Below the pieces are notes generated by a model. That model searched no databases. It had not been told where the DNA came from and worked only from the letters and a program-made list of their open reading frames with translations. From Planctomycetota bacterium (GTDB lineage: Bacteria; Planctomycetota; UBA8742; UBA2392), in NCBI GenBank assembly GCA_020848275.1, contig JADLAK010000104.1, forward strand, positions 35,516 through 99,515: a stretch of DNA of 64,000 nt, in the 5' to 3' direction. Positions 25,734 through 34,796 of the stretch are shown here, piece after piece; the stretch's first letter is position 1, and the number at the start of each line of letters is the position of its first letter. The position numbers were made by a program, and so were the translations under genes.

Positions 25734-28344
25734 GCGTTTCCTTTTCGGCAGGTTTACTTTCAGCAGGCTTGCTGGGCCCTTCAGTGATCACAGGCTTCTT
25801 GGGTTCCGGCGGCTTTGGGTCGGGCGTGGTGACCGGCGGTTTGGGGTCGGGTGTTGTCACTGGCGGCATGGGATCGGGCGTGACCACCGGAGGCCGCGGC
25901 TCGGTGACCACGGGCATCGAGGCCTTGCGCAGGCACAGGATGGCCCAGCATGTGTCAAGCAATCCGCGCCATTTGCCATCGGTTTCCTGCGAGCCAACCA
26001 GCGTTCGCGCGATGATGCGGTACCAGTCAATGTCGCCGCAAAGCAACCTGACGCCGGCAATCACGCAGCCGCGTTCGATCGAATAGGGCGTGTACATTCC
26101 CCATCCTCCGGCTGTAAGCATTTTTTCGGTACCGGCAGCTCCCTGGTGGAAACTCAGCGTGCCGATTCCCGCCAGGCCGCCTTCGATGGCTTCACGAATG
26201 CGTTTTTCGAAATGCTCGTCGATGCCGGTTCTCATCCTCATTTCGTCGAGGCAGATCATCAGGCTCGACACGCCCGCGGCGGTCATGGCCGGCGTTGGAT
26301 CGATTCGCGTTGGAAGTTGATAACCCCAACCCCCGGGCGAGATCATGGCTGCTTCGCTCTCGCCCGCTGTGGTTCGGTCATTCTTCCCGCCCGTGGTATC
26401 AAGTCCGCGCACGGCACGGGGCTGCTTCGAGCCGCCCTTCAGTGTAATAAAGTCGTTCAACAGGCGATTAGTTTCGGCGACGAAGATGTTGTCCTCGACA
26501 GCAGCGCCGAGAAAACTTGCGGCGCGGTAGCCCAGCATCGCGTACTGACTGCAGGAATTGTCGCGCCAGCCCTCATGAGTTTCGGCTGCGCTGTAACCCC
26601 AGCCGCTGAGTTTGTGCCGCGTTGAGTTGAGGTGCACGACAAGCTGCTGGATCACCGTCCTGTGCGCGGCCGGGATGCTGTTCCACACCGCCTGGCGTGC
26701 GAGGGAATAGCCCTTCAGGGTCTTCGGTTCGAATACGCCGGCCTTGATTTGTTCGGCTTCGTAAAACTTCTGGAACATCATCAGGATAATGCCGCACTCG
26801 TAGGACAGGCTACTGACCGCGAAGTCCTTGCCCGTCACATAGGCCATAGCACGGGCGATCTGGGGGCAGGTGCGGGCATAGCCGCCGTGCAGCAAAGTCA
26901 GGATGCACAGCGCCTGGGATCCGGTGTGACCCTCGCCCGGGAAGCTGCCGTCCGCGGCCTGGATGCTCAGCAGGTAGCGGCAGCCCTTGTCGATGGCGGC
27001 AATGATTGCCGTATTGAGGTCTTCTTCGCTTGTGCCCGGGTCAATCGGCTGGGGCCGCTCGGCTTGTTCAATGAGGGACATCGCGTAGAGCACCAGGCCA
27101 ACTTCGGAAACCGACTTGCCCACCAATGGCCCCTTTTCCGCGGTCCACATGCCGCCGCACAGGCCAATCAGCATCAGCGACTGTTCCGCGGCCTGTACCA
27201 GTTCGCTCGACAACATCCCGGGCCGAATGTCGTGCAGGCCGAGGTCAAGCGCCAATGCCTGCGAAGATGCCGTCTCCGGCGCCGTCAGCATGCCTTTGGC
27301 TTCGGTGTACAGGCCTTCGCGCCACTTCGCGGCTTCAACTTTGCCCGGCGCAAGCTGCGTAGCAAGCAGCGCCGACAGGCTGAGATGCCCCAAACTGAAC
27401 GCCTCGCCGGGGTAGTCCTTGCCCAGACGCGCAAGCACGTCCGGCCCATTCTTCATGCAGCGTGCGGCCTCGCCAACCACGGCTTTGGTGAGTACTTTTT
27501 CCGGCGCGCTCGCCGCCAGCGCCAGCGCCGACCACGCGAACAGGTTGCTGTGCAGATCGTTGGAATCATCGTGCGGCTGGTCGCGGCTGCCCGTGAACCC
27601 CGTCTTGGGCGCACAGGCGTTGCAGAGCAGGTCGAGGTCGCGGTCCCACAGCTTGGACTTTTCAGCGAGCTTCAAGTCAACGGCCGAACGGGCAATCAAC
27701 GCACGCCATAGATGGTTGGCAAACCACTGCGTCTGAAGGCAGGTTGGCGTGTTGTAGCCCGACCCCTCGGTGGTGACGCGAGAAGCCTTGTCGGCGATTT
27801 CAAGCAGCAGCTTCAGGCGGTCCTCCAGCCCAAGGCGCATGCGCGTGCCGGTGCGCAACGCTGCGCGGATGGTGAGGACCTCGATGCCGCAACGCGCGAG
27901 GCTTGGCTCGCCCGGGGGCAACGGGGTGTCGACCAGGCGGCGCAATTCGGCGTCGAGTTCGCGCCGCACGTCGGCGCCGCTCTCGAGCACCGCCCACAGC
28001 CGCAGCATCTCGACGTTGTTGAGGGGGCCGCCGACGGGCTCCTCCATGGAACGAAGGGAGCCGACGGCGACGGCGGTCGGCTCAGCGCCAAAGCGCGGCC
28101 GGATCAGCCGAAGCAGCAGGTAGTAGATGGCGTATTCGCGCGGCGGCAACTTCGCCACCGTTTCGCGGGCACGTTCGAGCTCAGCGTCGGCCGCGGTAGG
28201 CGCCGGTTCGGTAGGTTTTGGGGCTTCCTTCGGCGCCTTCGGGGCCTTGGGTGGCGCCGCGCCCTCGGCATCGGCGGGCCGCAAGGTACAGAAAGCCAGC
28301 GCCGCAATTGCGGCGGCAATCAGGCACAGCTTGATTGGCTTCAT
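25726..28344 (-). CDS. Secreted alpha/alpha-toroid (prenyltransferase/squalene-cyclase repeat-like) protein
   Basis: 872 residues from ATG 28344 (MKPIKLCLIAAAIAALAFCT, signal peptide). The body has repeated helical units with the pattern of terpene cyclase/prenyltransferase-like toroids, for example YLLSIQAADGSFPGEGHTGSQ, GGWGYQLPTRIDPTPAMTAA and LVGSQETDGKWRGLLDTCWA. The QxxDGSF-type QW-like motifs fit, but the active-site DxDD of cyclases is absent, so it is likely a binding rather than an enzyme domain. A proline-rich N-terminal stretch and a C-terminal tail of repeated TPDPKPPVT units flank it. Convergent with the deacetylase, with an 8-base overlap. Confidence 0.8.
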   Translation of the reverse strand: MKPIKLCLIAAAIAALAFCTLRPADAEGAAPPKAPKAPKEAPKPTEPAPTAADAELERARETVAKLPPREYAIYYLLLRLIRPRFGAEPTAVAVGSLRSMEEPVGGPLNNVEMLRLWAVLESGADVRRELDAELRRLVDTPLPPGEPSLARCGIEVLTIRAALRTGTRMRLGLEDRLKLLLEIADKASRVTTEGSGYNTPTCLQTQWFANHLWRALIARSAVDLKLAEKSKLWDRDLDLLCNACAPKTGFTGSRDQPHDDSNDLHSNLFAWSALALAASAPEKVLTKAVVGEAARCMKNGPDVLARLGKDYPGEAFSLGHLSLSALLATQLAPGKVEAAKWREGLYTEAKGMLTAPETASSQALALDLGLHDIRPGMLSSELVQAAEQSLMLIGLCGGMWTAEKGPLVGKSVSEVGLVLYAMSLIEQAERPQPIDPGTSEEDLNTAIIAAIDKGCRYLLSIQAADGSFPGEGHTGSQALCILTLLHGGYARTCPQIARAMAYVTGKDFAVSSLSYECGIILMMFQKFYEAEQIKAGVFEPKTLKGYSLARQAVWNSIPAAHRTVIQQLVVHLNSTRHKLSGWGYSAAETHEGWRDNSCSQYAMLGYRAASFLGAAVEDNIFVAETNRLLNDFITLKGGSKQPRAVRGLDTTGGKNDRTTAGESEAAMISPGGWGYQLPTRIDPTPAMTAAGVSSLMICLDEMRMRTGIDEHFEKRIREAIEGGLAGIGTLSFHQGAAGTEKMLTAGGWGMYTPYSIERGCVIAGVRLLCGDIDWYRIIARTLVGSQETDGKWRGLLDTCWAILCLRKASMPVVTEPRPPVVTPDPMPPVTTPDPKPPVTTPDPKPPEPKKPVITEGPSKPAESKPAEKETPK

Positions 28345-28502
28345 GTAAGGTCGATCGTCAGGGGACGACGCCAGGGACGAGAAGAGTTTATTCGATGACC
28401 AGGGTGTGGGCAAGCTTGGTTATGGGGTTGAACGACGGACCATGCCAGATTTCCGGCAGCATGGCGACAGCTCAGCCCCAAGCCGCGGTGGCAAACGTAT
28501 CA

Positions 28503-28570
28503 TACGAGCCGCGAACGCGAGTGAGCGGTCTGAGGTGCCACGGAAAATCGGACGCCTCTCGGGGCTCGTA
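28503..28570. repeat. TACGAGCC-ended element, copy 1
   Basis: 68 bp bounded by TACGAGCC (28503-28510) and GGCTCGTA (28563-28570). Internal GCGAACGCGAGTGAGCGGTC is shared with the copy at 51036-51110, which lies in the opposite orientation. It ends 18 bases before the lolA start codon. Confidence 0.75.
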
Positions 28571-28588
28571 ACGGTAGTGGAGGACAAC

Positions 28589-29254
28589 ATGCGCACACTG
28601 ATTGTTATCGCGGGTCTGCTCCTCAGCGTGGTTGTCGTGAGCGCTCAAGGTGCGCCCCCGGCGCCGCCCGCGCCGCCGCCGCCCAAGAAGGAAAGCGTCG
28701 ATGACGTTTTGAAACGCATTGAGAAAGAGCATGCCGACCACAAGACGTTTGCGGGCAAGTTCAAGCAGGAAAAACACGTGCTGCTGTTCGACGACGTGAT
28801 CGAATCCAGCGGCCGTTTTGTTTTCAAGAAGCCCGACCACGTCCGCTGGGAATACACCAAGCCCCACGAAAGCATCCTGGTGATCGCCGGCGACGACGGC
28901 CAGAAGTGGAACGAGACCACCAAAAAGGTCGAGAAGTTCAAGCTGTCGGACGAGCGCGGCCTGGACGCCGTGGTGAAACAGCTTTTCACCTGGTTCAAGG
29001 GCGAGTTCACGAAAATGACGGAAAGCTACACCGTCACGCTGGAGGGCAACAAGCCCACCAAGCTGAAAATGGCGCCCAAGAACGACACCGTCAAGAAATT
29101 CATCTCAAGCATCGAAGTAACCATGAGCTCCGACGAGAAATACATCGACAGCGTCAAGATCGTCGAGCCAGGCGACGACTACACTCTCTACACCTTCAGT
29201 GAGGCCAAACTCGACGGCGAAGTGAAGGACGAAGAGTTCGAAATCAAGAAATAA
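28589..29254 (+). CDS. lolA: Outer membrane lipoprotein carrier protein LolA-like
   Basis: 221 residues from ATG 28589, with GGAGG 5 bases upstream. Signal peptide (MRTLIVIAGLLLSVVVVSAQ), a short proline-rich linker, then the LolA fold pattern: KTFAGKFKQEKHVLLFDDVI, ESSGRFVFKKPDHVRWEYTK, and a later KFKLSDERGLDAVV. LolA shuttles lipoproteins through the periplasm, which fits the many lipobox proteins downstream. The proline linker at the mature N-terminus is unusual. The copy 1 element and a hairpin element bracket the gene. Confidence 0.88.
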   Translation: MRTLIVIAGLLLSVVVVSAQGAPPAPPAPPPPKKESVDDVLKRIEKEHADHKTFAGKFKQEKHVLLFDDVIESSGRFVFKKPDHVRWEYTKPHESILVIAGDDGQKWNETTKKVEKFKLSDERGLDAVVKQLFTWFKGEFTKMTESYTVTLEGNKPTKLKMAPKNDTVKKFISSIEVTMSSDEKYIDSVKIVEPGDDYTLYTFSEAKLDGEVKDEEFEIKK

Positions 29255-29300
29255 GTAGCTGCGGCTTCCGCCGCAGCCTGCGCCCGAAAGGCGCAGCTAC
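29255..29300. repeat. Two-hairpin inverted repeat after lolA
   Basis: Outer arms GTAGCTGCG (29255-29263) and CGCAGCTAC (29292-29300) enclose two nested small hairpins (GCTGCGG..CCGCAGC and CTGCGCC..GGCGCAG). It starts on the base after the lolA stop codon, so it probably serves as 3' end structure. No T-run follows. Confidence 0.7.
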
Positions 29301-29348
29301 GCCTGCTATCTGATAAGATAACCGGCCTCAAAACCAGCGGAGTAGAAC

Positions 29349-30848
29349 ATGCTTCCATGGTGGGGCTGGGTGCTGATCGGCTTTGGCGTCTGGATTATTT
29401 TCACGGTCATCGTCGACCTGACGCAGCGTAAACACGCCATCATCCGCAACTTCCCCTTGATCGGGCGGCTGCGTTACATCTTCGAGGGCTTTGGCGCGCC
29501 CCTGCGGCAATATCTGTTCCAGGGTGACCTTGGCGAACGTCCGTTTACGCGCCTGCAGCGCACCTGGGTTTACCGCACCGCCAAGGGCATGAACGACACG
29601 ATTTCGTTCGGCACGCAGATCGACCAGGACGCCCCGGGCGTGATTAAATTCAACCCGGCGCCGTTTCCAACGCTCGACCTGCACGCCAACAACGAAATGG
29701 CGCCCGTGATCATCGGCGCTGAGCGCAAGCAGCCCTACAAGGTCTCCCACATCGTAAACATCTCTGGCATGAGTTTTGGCGCGCTCTCGAAAAACGCCGT
29801 GCTGGCGCTCTCCAAGGGCGCCAAGCTCTCCGGCTGCTACATGAGCACCGGCGAAGGCAGCCTCAGTCCCTATCACCTCGAGGGCGGCGGCGACATCTGC
29901 TACCAGCTAGGCCCCGCGAAGTTCGGCTGCCGCAACCCCGACCACACGCTGGACAAGGCGAAATTCAAGGAACTCGCCGCTCTGCCGAATGTGAAGATGA
30001 TCGAGATTAAACTCGCACAGGGCGCAAAGCCGGGCAAGGGCGGCGTGCTGCCGCGCGAGAAAGTCACGACCGAGATCGCGCGTATCCGCGGCATCCCCAT
30101 GGGCGAGGACTGCCATTCGCCCAATCGCCATGTCGAGTTCAGCGACGTCGCGGGCCTGATGAAATTCGTCAACGAAGTCCGCGATCTCGCCGACGGCAAG
30201 CCCGTCGGCATCAAATGCGTGCTCGGCGGCGAGGATTTCGTGCGCGAGATTGCGCGTTATCTGCGCGACAACAACGACGGGCCCGATTTCATGCAGATCG
30301 ACGGCGCTGAAGGCGGCACCGGCGCCGCGCCCATGAGTTTCGCCGATCACATCGGCATTTCGCTTCAAGAGGCGCTGGTGATTACCGACAACATGCTGCG
30401 TGAATACGGTGTGCGCGACCAGATTGTCATCATCGGCTCAGGCCGCATTGTCACGGGCGCTGAAGCCGCCATCGCGCTGGGGCTGGGCGCCGACCTGTGC
30501 CTTGTCGCGCGCGGCTTCATGTTCGCGCTGGGCTGCATCCAGGCGCTGCAATGCAACACCAACCATTGTCCGACCGGCGTGGCGACGCAAAGTAAATGGC
30601 TGATGCGGGGGCTGGACCCGACCGACAAGTCGGCGCGCGTGGCGAACTATGCCAAGGCGCTGCACAAGGACGTGATGGCGATTTCGCGCGCCCTGGGCCT
30701 TCAGGACCCCAGCGAAATCGGCCGCGAACACATGAGCATGATCGTGGAACCGGGCCGGCGCGTCGCGCTGACCGAGATTTACCCGTCGAGCATGAAGGCG
30801 TTTCGCGAAACCCGCGTGCTGCGCCGCCCCGCCACTCCCGCCGCATAG
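29349..30848 (+). CDS. FMN-binding glutamate synthase family protein
   Basis: 499 residues. N-terminal hydrophobic helix (WWGWVLIGFGVWIIFTVIVD), then the glutamate synthase central/FMN domain: NISGMSFGALSKNAVLALSK, GCYMSTGEGSLSPYH, IEIKLAQGAKPGKGGVLP, MQIDGAEGGTGAAP, and the iron-sulfur ligand region LQCNTNHCPTGVATQ. This is the stand-alone GltB2-type protein found in many bacteria, lacking the glutaminase domain, so it is not a full glutamate synthase. GGAG precedes the start. It may oxidise or reduce another amino-acid-like substrate at the membrane. Confidence 0.92.
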   Translation: MLPWWGWVLIGFGVWIIFTVIVDLTQRKHAIIRNFPLIGRLRYIFEGFGAPLRQYLFQGDLGERPFTRLQRTWVYRTAKGMNDTISFGTQIDQDAPGVIKFNPAPFPTLDLHANNEMAPVIIGAERKQPYKVSHIVNISGMSFGALSKNAVLALSKGAKLSGCYMSTGEGSLSPYHLEGGGDICYQLGPAKFGCRNPDHTLDKAKFKELAALPNVKMIEIKLAQGAKPGKGGVLPREKVTTEIARIRGIPMGEDCHSPNRHVEFSDVAGLMKFVNEVRDLADGKPVGIKCVLGGEDFVREIARYLRDNNDGPDFMQIDGAEGGTGAAPMSFADHIGISLQEALVITDNMLREYGVRDQIVIIGSGRIVTGAEAAIALGLGADLCLVARGFMFALGCIQALQCNTNHCPTGVATQSKWLMRGLDPTDKSARVANYAKALHKDVMAISRALGLQDPSEIGREHMSMIVEPGRRVALTEIYPSSMKAFRETRVLRRPATPAA

Positions 30849-30866
30849 TTGCGCCGTTCGGTCAAA

Positions 30867-30891
30867 CAGGGGCGGCCGGAAGCCGCCCCTG
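30867..30891. terminator. Bidirectional hairpin between convergent genes
   Basis: CAGGGGCGGC (30867-30876), loop CGGAA, GCCGCCCCTG (30882-30891). Sits between two convergent stops. Related in sequence to the hairpin at 63768-63793 (CAGGGGCTGCC). Confidence 0.7.
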
Positions 30892-30905
30892 CCATCGAGA
30901 AGGCG

Positions 30906-31379
30906 CTACTTCGCCCAGATTTCCAGCCGGGCCTTCTTGCCCTCCGGCAGGTTGCGGCAGCGGTACTCGATTTTCTTCACGATGCGGCGGTCCTGCGGCA
31001 TGATGATCTCGTAGGTGCCGTCGGCCTTGCTGTAGTACACGGCGTTGCCGGGAACAAAGGTATGGCCGTCGTCGTAAACGATGACGAAGTCGTAGTACTC
31101 GACGTCGTTGTCGTCTGCCTGTAGCACGATTGTGCTGTATTTCGGCTCGTACTTCTGGACCACGACATACGAGGGCTCGGCGGCCGTCGTGTAGTAAACA
31201 TTGGTCTCGGCCAGCAGCACGTATTCGGTGTCATCCACGCCGGTTGCGTCGGGAGGCGACGAGCGCAACGCCGGGTTTTCGCCGCCGCCGCCGGTGTCGT
31301 AGTCGTTGCTCGCACAGCCAAAGTTTAGGGCCACGGCGCCCAGGATGACGGACAGCAAAAATAGATATCGGAGATACAT
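30906..31379 (-). CDS. Secreted single-domain array protein 1 (most divergent)
   Basis: 157 residues from ATG 31379 (GGAG 7 bases upstream). Lipoprotein-type signal (MYLRYLFLLSVILGAVALNFGC, cysteine after NFG). The mature part is one copy of the array domain, recognisable by VEYYDFVIVYDDGHTFVPG, RRIVKKIEYRCRNLPEGKKA and the end RLEIWAK. It lacks the usual IDLPG (here EIIMPQD) and the D-x-D-x-I start, so it is the most diverged member. Last gene of the cluster. Function unknown. Confidence 0.78.
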   Translation of the reverse strand: MYLRYLFLLSVILGAVALNFGCASNDYDTGGGGENPALRSSPPDATGVDDTEYVLLAETNVYYTTAAEPSYVVVQKYEPKYSTIVLQADDNDVEYYDFVIVYDDGHTFVPGNAVYYSKADGTYEIIMPQDRRIVKKIEYRCRNLPEGKKARLEIWAK

Positions 31380-31420
31380 GGCAGTCTCCATTCATTCGCC
31401 CCAACGCCCGGGGTGAAGGC

Positions 31421-31586
31421 TAGAGCATTTTCAAGATTACCGTGCCGGTTTCTGCTTGCGGCGAGCATCGCATCTCTGCGTCGCGCTCGCTCAGCCTGGC
31501 TTCCAGCCACGCCGTCGTTCGCGCTTCTTGATCTGCTCGCTCGGCGCAGCGTATTAACTCGGCACACTAACCTTGAAAAAGCTCTA
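31421..31586. mobile_element. MITE-like element with 27-bp terminal inverted repeats
   Basis: The left end 31421-31447 (TAGAGCATTTTCAAG...) and the right end 31560-31586 are imperfect inverted repeats (about 23 of 27 positions by eye) around 112 bp without a credible gene. The right end supplies the last bases and TAG stop (31584-31586) of the neighbouring gene. No target duplication was established. Confidence 0.5.
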
Positions 31587-32045
31587 TCGTCCCCACAACT
31601 CAACGACCGCATTGCCGCCGGGCAGCATGTTGCGGTAATGAAAGTCCACCGAGGTGATGAACTCGGTGGCCGGCAGCCGGATCACGTGCGTGCGCGCGCT
31701 GGTTTCAACCAGTTGCGCGGGGCTCAGCAGGAGCTTATCTCCCGAGCCGCGCGTAATGGTGACGTCGTAAAGCTTGATGTCGTCGTTGTTGACCTTGAAC
31801 AACGGATAGGTGAACGCGCCTGCCGACGCGCCGACCACAATACGGTCGTGGTCAATCTTGCCCTGGTAGTTCACCTCACGCATATCGATGAAACGCCAGG
31901 GGCCGATGTCGGCATCGACGGCGTATTCACCGCCGCCCTCGTCGACAAGCAGGTCATCGTCATCAGCTACCGGCCGGTGCTCAGACGAGCACGCAGCGAG
32001 GCCGATTAACGCGAAAACAAGGATGGGTATGAGTCGCCAGAACAT
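31584..32045 (-). CDS. Array-domain lipoprotein 2
   Basis: 153 residues from ATG 32045 (AGGAGA upstream; the frame is open to 32144 but lacks a better start). Lipobox in ALIGLAAC, then an acidic linker (ADDDDLLVDEGG). One array domain: WRFIDMREVNYQGKIDHDRI, IKLYDVTITRGSGDKLLLSP, and the end VDFHYRNMLPGGNAVVELWG. The lengths and the final beta-strand match its neighbours. The usual IDLPG is replaced by IRLPA. Confidence 0.8.
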   Translation of the reverse strand: MFWRLIPILVFALIGLAACSSEHRPVADDDDLLVDEGGGEYAVDADIGPWRFIDMREVNYQGKIDHDRIVVGASAGAFTYPLFKVNNDDIKLYDVTITRGSGDKLLLSPAQLVETSARTHVIRLPATEFITSVDFHYRNMLPGGNAVVELWGR

Positions 32046-32186
32046 GGTCAATCTCCTGCGAGATTGCCCCGGCCCGGCAAATGAAATTCGGTACTGCTCA
32101 GTCCATTGGCATTGTACCCATAACCGGCGCCAAGCCTTAAACAAAACCGGAGCCAGCCTGAGCGAGCCCCGGTAGTTCAGCGGCAG

Positions 32187-32642
32187 CTAGTTGCTCTTGC
32201 CCCACAGTTCCATCTGCGCGCGGCCGCCGCGCGGAAGGTTGTCGTACTTGAACTCGACCTTGCGGATAAAACGCGCTTCGCCCGGCAGGTCGATGCTGCG
32301 GCTGGTGGTGTTCTTGGCAAAAACCAGCCGCGTGTTGGGCGACCACTTTTCGCCGTCGCCGAAGGTGACCTCGACGTCGTAAAGCTCGAGCGCACTGCCC
32401 TCGACCTTGAGCATGATGCGCTTGAAGCGGCCATCACGCGCCGTGACCATGATTGTGTCGTGGTCGGCGCCGCGCCCGTAGTTTACCGTGCGCTCGCCGA
32501 GCCTGGTCCACTCACTCATGTTTTCGAGACGCTCTTCGCGGTCCTCCATGCGTTCTTCACGGCGCTCAGCGCGCGTCTCAGAGCATGCGGACAGCGCCGC
32601 CATGGCGCACAGCAGCATCAACAGGCTGACTTTCCATCTCAT
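32187..32642 (-). CDS. Array-domain lipoprotein 3
   Basis: 151 residues; AGGGG precedes the ATG. Lipobox in AALSAC, then a short charged helix rich in R/E (ERREERMEDREERLE) and one complete array domain: WTRLGERTVNYG, DHDTIMVTARDGRFKRIMLK, LELYDVEVTFGDGEKWSPNT, RSIDLPGEARFIRKVEFKY and MELWGK. It follows the four-domain gene with a 36-base gap holding a GC-rich hairpin (32661-32676), so the two may share a transcript. Confidence 0.85.
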   Translation of the reverse strand: MRWKVSLLMLLCAMAALSACSETRAERREERMEDREERLENMSEWTRLGERTVNYGRGADHDTIMVTARDGRFKRIMLKVEGSALELYDVEVTFGDGEKWSPNTRLVFAKNTTSRSIDLPGEARFIRKVEFKYDNLPRGGRAQMELWGKSN

Positions 32643-32678
32643 TGGTTTCCCCTTTTTTATACCGGCGCCCGCCGGTGA

Positions 32679-34169
32679 TTACCTCTTGCCATACAAGTTG
32701 ATATTGGCGCGCCCTTCGCGCCCCCGGGTGCTGCGGTAGGTGAACTTCACTTCACTGACGATGCGGCCCTTGCCCGGCAGGTCGAAACTGCGGCTGCGCG
32801 AGCGATCGTCGAAATCCAGGCGCGTCTTGGGTGAAAACGTTTCGCCGTTCAGGAACTTGACCTCGATGTCGTACATCTCCAGCGACCCGCCCTCGACCTC
32901 GACCAGCAAGGCGACGAAGCGGCCTTCATCGCCGCCAAGCTTGATGGCGTCGCGCTCGGCCTTGAAGTCAACCTTGCGCGAGGCCAGGTAGTCGTGGCCG
33001 GCAAAACGGTCGCGGGGTTCCTTCCAATCTTCGCCCTCGCGCCAGCTCCAGCCGCGACCATATACGTTGATCGTCGCGCGCGTGCGGCGGTCCTCGCTGC
33101 GCAGGCGGGTGCGAAGGTCAAGCTTCGTCACGACGCAGCCGTTGCCGGGCAGGTCGATCTTGCGCGAGCGCGCCTCGGCGCGGAAGTCGTGGCGCACGTC
33201 GGGCATCCAGCGGTCGGCCGTGCGCGCGATCGTGAACTTGAACTCGGTGATGTCGACGTCGTAGTCCTCAACCTCAACGATTATCGATGACAACAGGTCA
33301 CCGCCGGCGATGTCGAGGCCGACGGTTTCGCTGCCGCTGGTGCTTGTGCTGCCGAGGTGGTTGTAACCGGGAAAGCGCATCTCGACGGGCACGAGCTTTT
33401 TGCCGAACACGTTGATGGCAGCGCGGCCGCGGCGCTGCACGGGCGTGTAGTCGAAGTTCACGCGCTTGATGCTGCGTGCGCGGCCCGGCAGGTCGATGCT
33501 GCGCGTGCGAGCGCCCTCGACAAAACGCAGGCGGACATCGGGCTCGTAGATTTCATCGTCGCCAAAGACAACCTCGATGCGGTCCATCTCAAGTTCGCCC
33601 GATACGAGCTCGAACAGCACTGCGGTGTAGCGCCCGCCATCGCTGATGTCGATGTGGTCGCGGTTGCGGCGCATGTCCAGGTTCTGCGCGCCCAGGAATT
33701 CATGTCCCGCCTGCGACGGCACGGGCCGTCCATACAGGTTGATGGTGGCGCGCCCGCGGCGTCCCTTGCTTTCATAGTCGAATTCAACCTTCTCGATGCA
33801 GCGAGCGGCGCCCGGCAGGTCGATGCTGCGCGAGCGGCTGTTTTCATCGAAGTTCAGCCGCGTGTCGGGCTCGTACTTCTCGCCGTTGCAAAAGGTCACC
33901 TTGACCTTTTCCATCTCCAGGTTGCCGTCCTCGATGTCGAACAGGATCGCGGTAAAGCGCCCGTCGTTGCCGACCACCTCGATGGTGTCGTTGTCATCAC
34001 GGAAATCGACCTTCCGCGAACCCAGGAGTTCATAGCCGGCAAGGCGATCTTCTTTGCGGTCGTCGTTGTCACGGTCGCGCACGCCGGGAAAGCGCTGGGC
34101 GTCAACAAAACAAGACGGCGCAATCATGACAGCCGCCGCAAGCACCAGCAGATAAAGACGCAGGTTCAT
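32679..34169 (-). CDS. Four-domain secreted array protein
   Basis: 496 residues with a signal peptide (MNLRLYLLVLAAAVMIAPSC). Four tandem copies of the domain, each opening with a G-x-x-x-LG/A-S pattern (GYELLGSRKVDF, GHEFLGAQNLDM, GYNHLGSTSTSG, GHDYLASRKVDF) and closing with a strand such as RGRATINLYGR, GRAAINVFGKK, RATINVYGRG and GRANINLYGKR. The third copy is the most divergent (no D-x-I-x-V-G; YDVDITEFKFTI). The domains are joined by short polar linkers. Presumably exported to the periplasm or cell surface. Confidence 0.85.
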   Translation of the reverse strand: MNLRLYLLVLAAAVMIAPSCFVDAQRFPGVRDRDNDDRKEDRLAGYELLGSRKVDFRDDNDTIEVVGNDGRFTAILFDIEDGNLEMEKVKVTFCNGEKYEPDTRLNFDENSRSRSIDLPGAARCIEKVEFDYESKGRRGRATINLYGRPVPSQAGHEFLGAQNLDMRRNRDHIDISDGGRYTAVLFELVSGELEMDRIEVVFGDDEIYEPDVRLRFVEGARTRSIDLPGRARSIKRVNFDYTPVQRRGRAAINVFGKKLVPVEMRFPGYNHLGSTSTSGSETVGLDIAGGDLLSSIIVEVEDYDVDITEFKFTIARTADRWMPDVRHDFRAEARSRKIDLPGNGCVVTKLDLRTRLRSEDRRTRATINVYGRGWSWREGEDWKEPRDRFAGHDYLASRKVDFKAERDAIKLGGDEGRFVALLVEVEGGSLEMYDIEVKFLNGETFSPKTRLDFDDRSRSRSFDLPGKGRIVSEVKFTYRSTRGREGRANINLYGKR

Positions 34170-34229
34170 AGGAAAGTCCTCAGGAGGCCCCTGGAGCGCC
34201 GATTAATCCTTGTATTGGGACATAAAGCA

Positions 34230-34253
34230 ACCGGGACGATTGCTCGTCCCGGT
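34230..34253 (-). terminator. Hairpin terminator between array genes
   Basis: ACCGGGACGA / TCGTCCCGGT with a 4-base loop, downstream of the gene ending at 34272. On the minus strand it is followed by TTGCTTTATG, a weak T-rich tract. Confidence 0.6.
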
Positions 34254-34271
34254 CGCGCAGGGCCTTTTGCG

Positions 34272-34781
34272 CTATCGGCCGAAGAGTTCGACCGTAACGG
34301 TGTCACGCTCGTTCATCTTGGTATACCAGAACTCCACACGGTTGATTGCCAGACGTTTGCCCGGCAGGTCAATGTCGTGCGAACGGGAGTTCTCCTTGAA
34401 CTCGAGCTTGTAGTGAGGGTAGTAGTGCTCGCCGTCGTGAAAGACGACCAGCACACGCTGCAGGACCATGTCGCCGCCGGTCACGCGCAGCTTCAAGCGC
34501 GAGAAGCGACCGTCCGCCAGGCCGACCTGGATCATGTCGTGGTCGGTGGCGTAGCCGTCGACGGTGCGTTCGCCGAGTTTTTCCCAGTCGGCGACCACGT
34601 CAACCACCGGGTCCGCCTCCCGCGCTTCTTTCTCGCGCAGTTCCTGCAGGTCCTGGCGGCGTTCCTCCTGCCGCTCTCTTTCGTCCTGCCGGAACTCGCG
34701 GCGCTTGTCCGCGGCGGTCGAACTGCAACCGGCCATGAGCGCAAGTGCGAGGCCCATCATCAATGCGAGTTTCGTCTTCAT
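34272..34781 (-). CDS. Array-domain lipoprotein 4
   Basis: 169 residues; GAGGAGG 8 bases before the ATG. Lipobox in ALMAGC, followed by a highly charged helical stretch (REFRQDERERQEERRQDLQE) likely to form a coiled coil, then one array domain: WEKLGERTVDGY, DHDMIQVGLADGRFSRLKLR, VLQRVLVVFHDGEHYYPHYK, SHDIDLPGKRLAINRVEFWY and VTVELFGR. It is 15 bases downstream of the His-rich member and probably co-transcribed. Confidence 0.85.
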   Translation of the reverse strand: MKTKLALMMGLALALMAGCSSTAADKRREFRQDERERQEERRQDLQELREKEAREADPVVDVVADWEKLGERTVDGYATDHDMIQVGLADGRFSRLKLRVTGGDMVLQRVLVVFHDGEHYYPHYKLEFKENSRSHDIDLPGKRLAINRVEFWYTKMNERDTVTVELFGR

Positions 34782-34796
34782 GATGTTTCCTCCTCG

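Noticed and set aside
26632..27711. 359-residue plus-strand ORF
   Set aside because: Antisense to the secreted toroid protein; no signal or domain.
29349..30848. Full glutamate synthase large subunit
   Set aside because: The glutaminase (class II amidotransferase) domain and the C-terminal beta-helix domain are absent; it is the shorter stand-alone family.
31325..31612. 95-residue minus-strand ORF
   Set aside because: Covers the MITE-like element and the wrong frame of the neighbouring array gene; no support.
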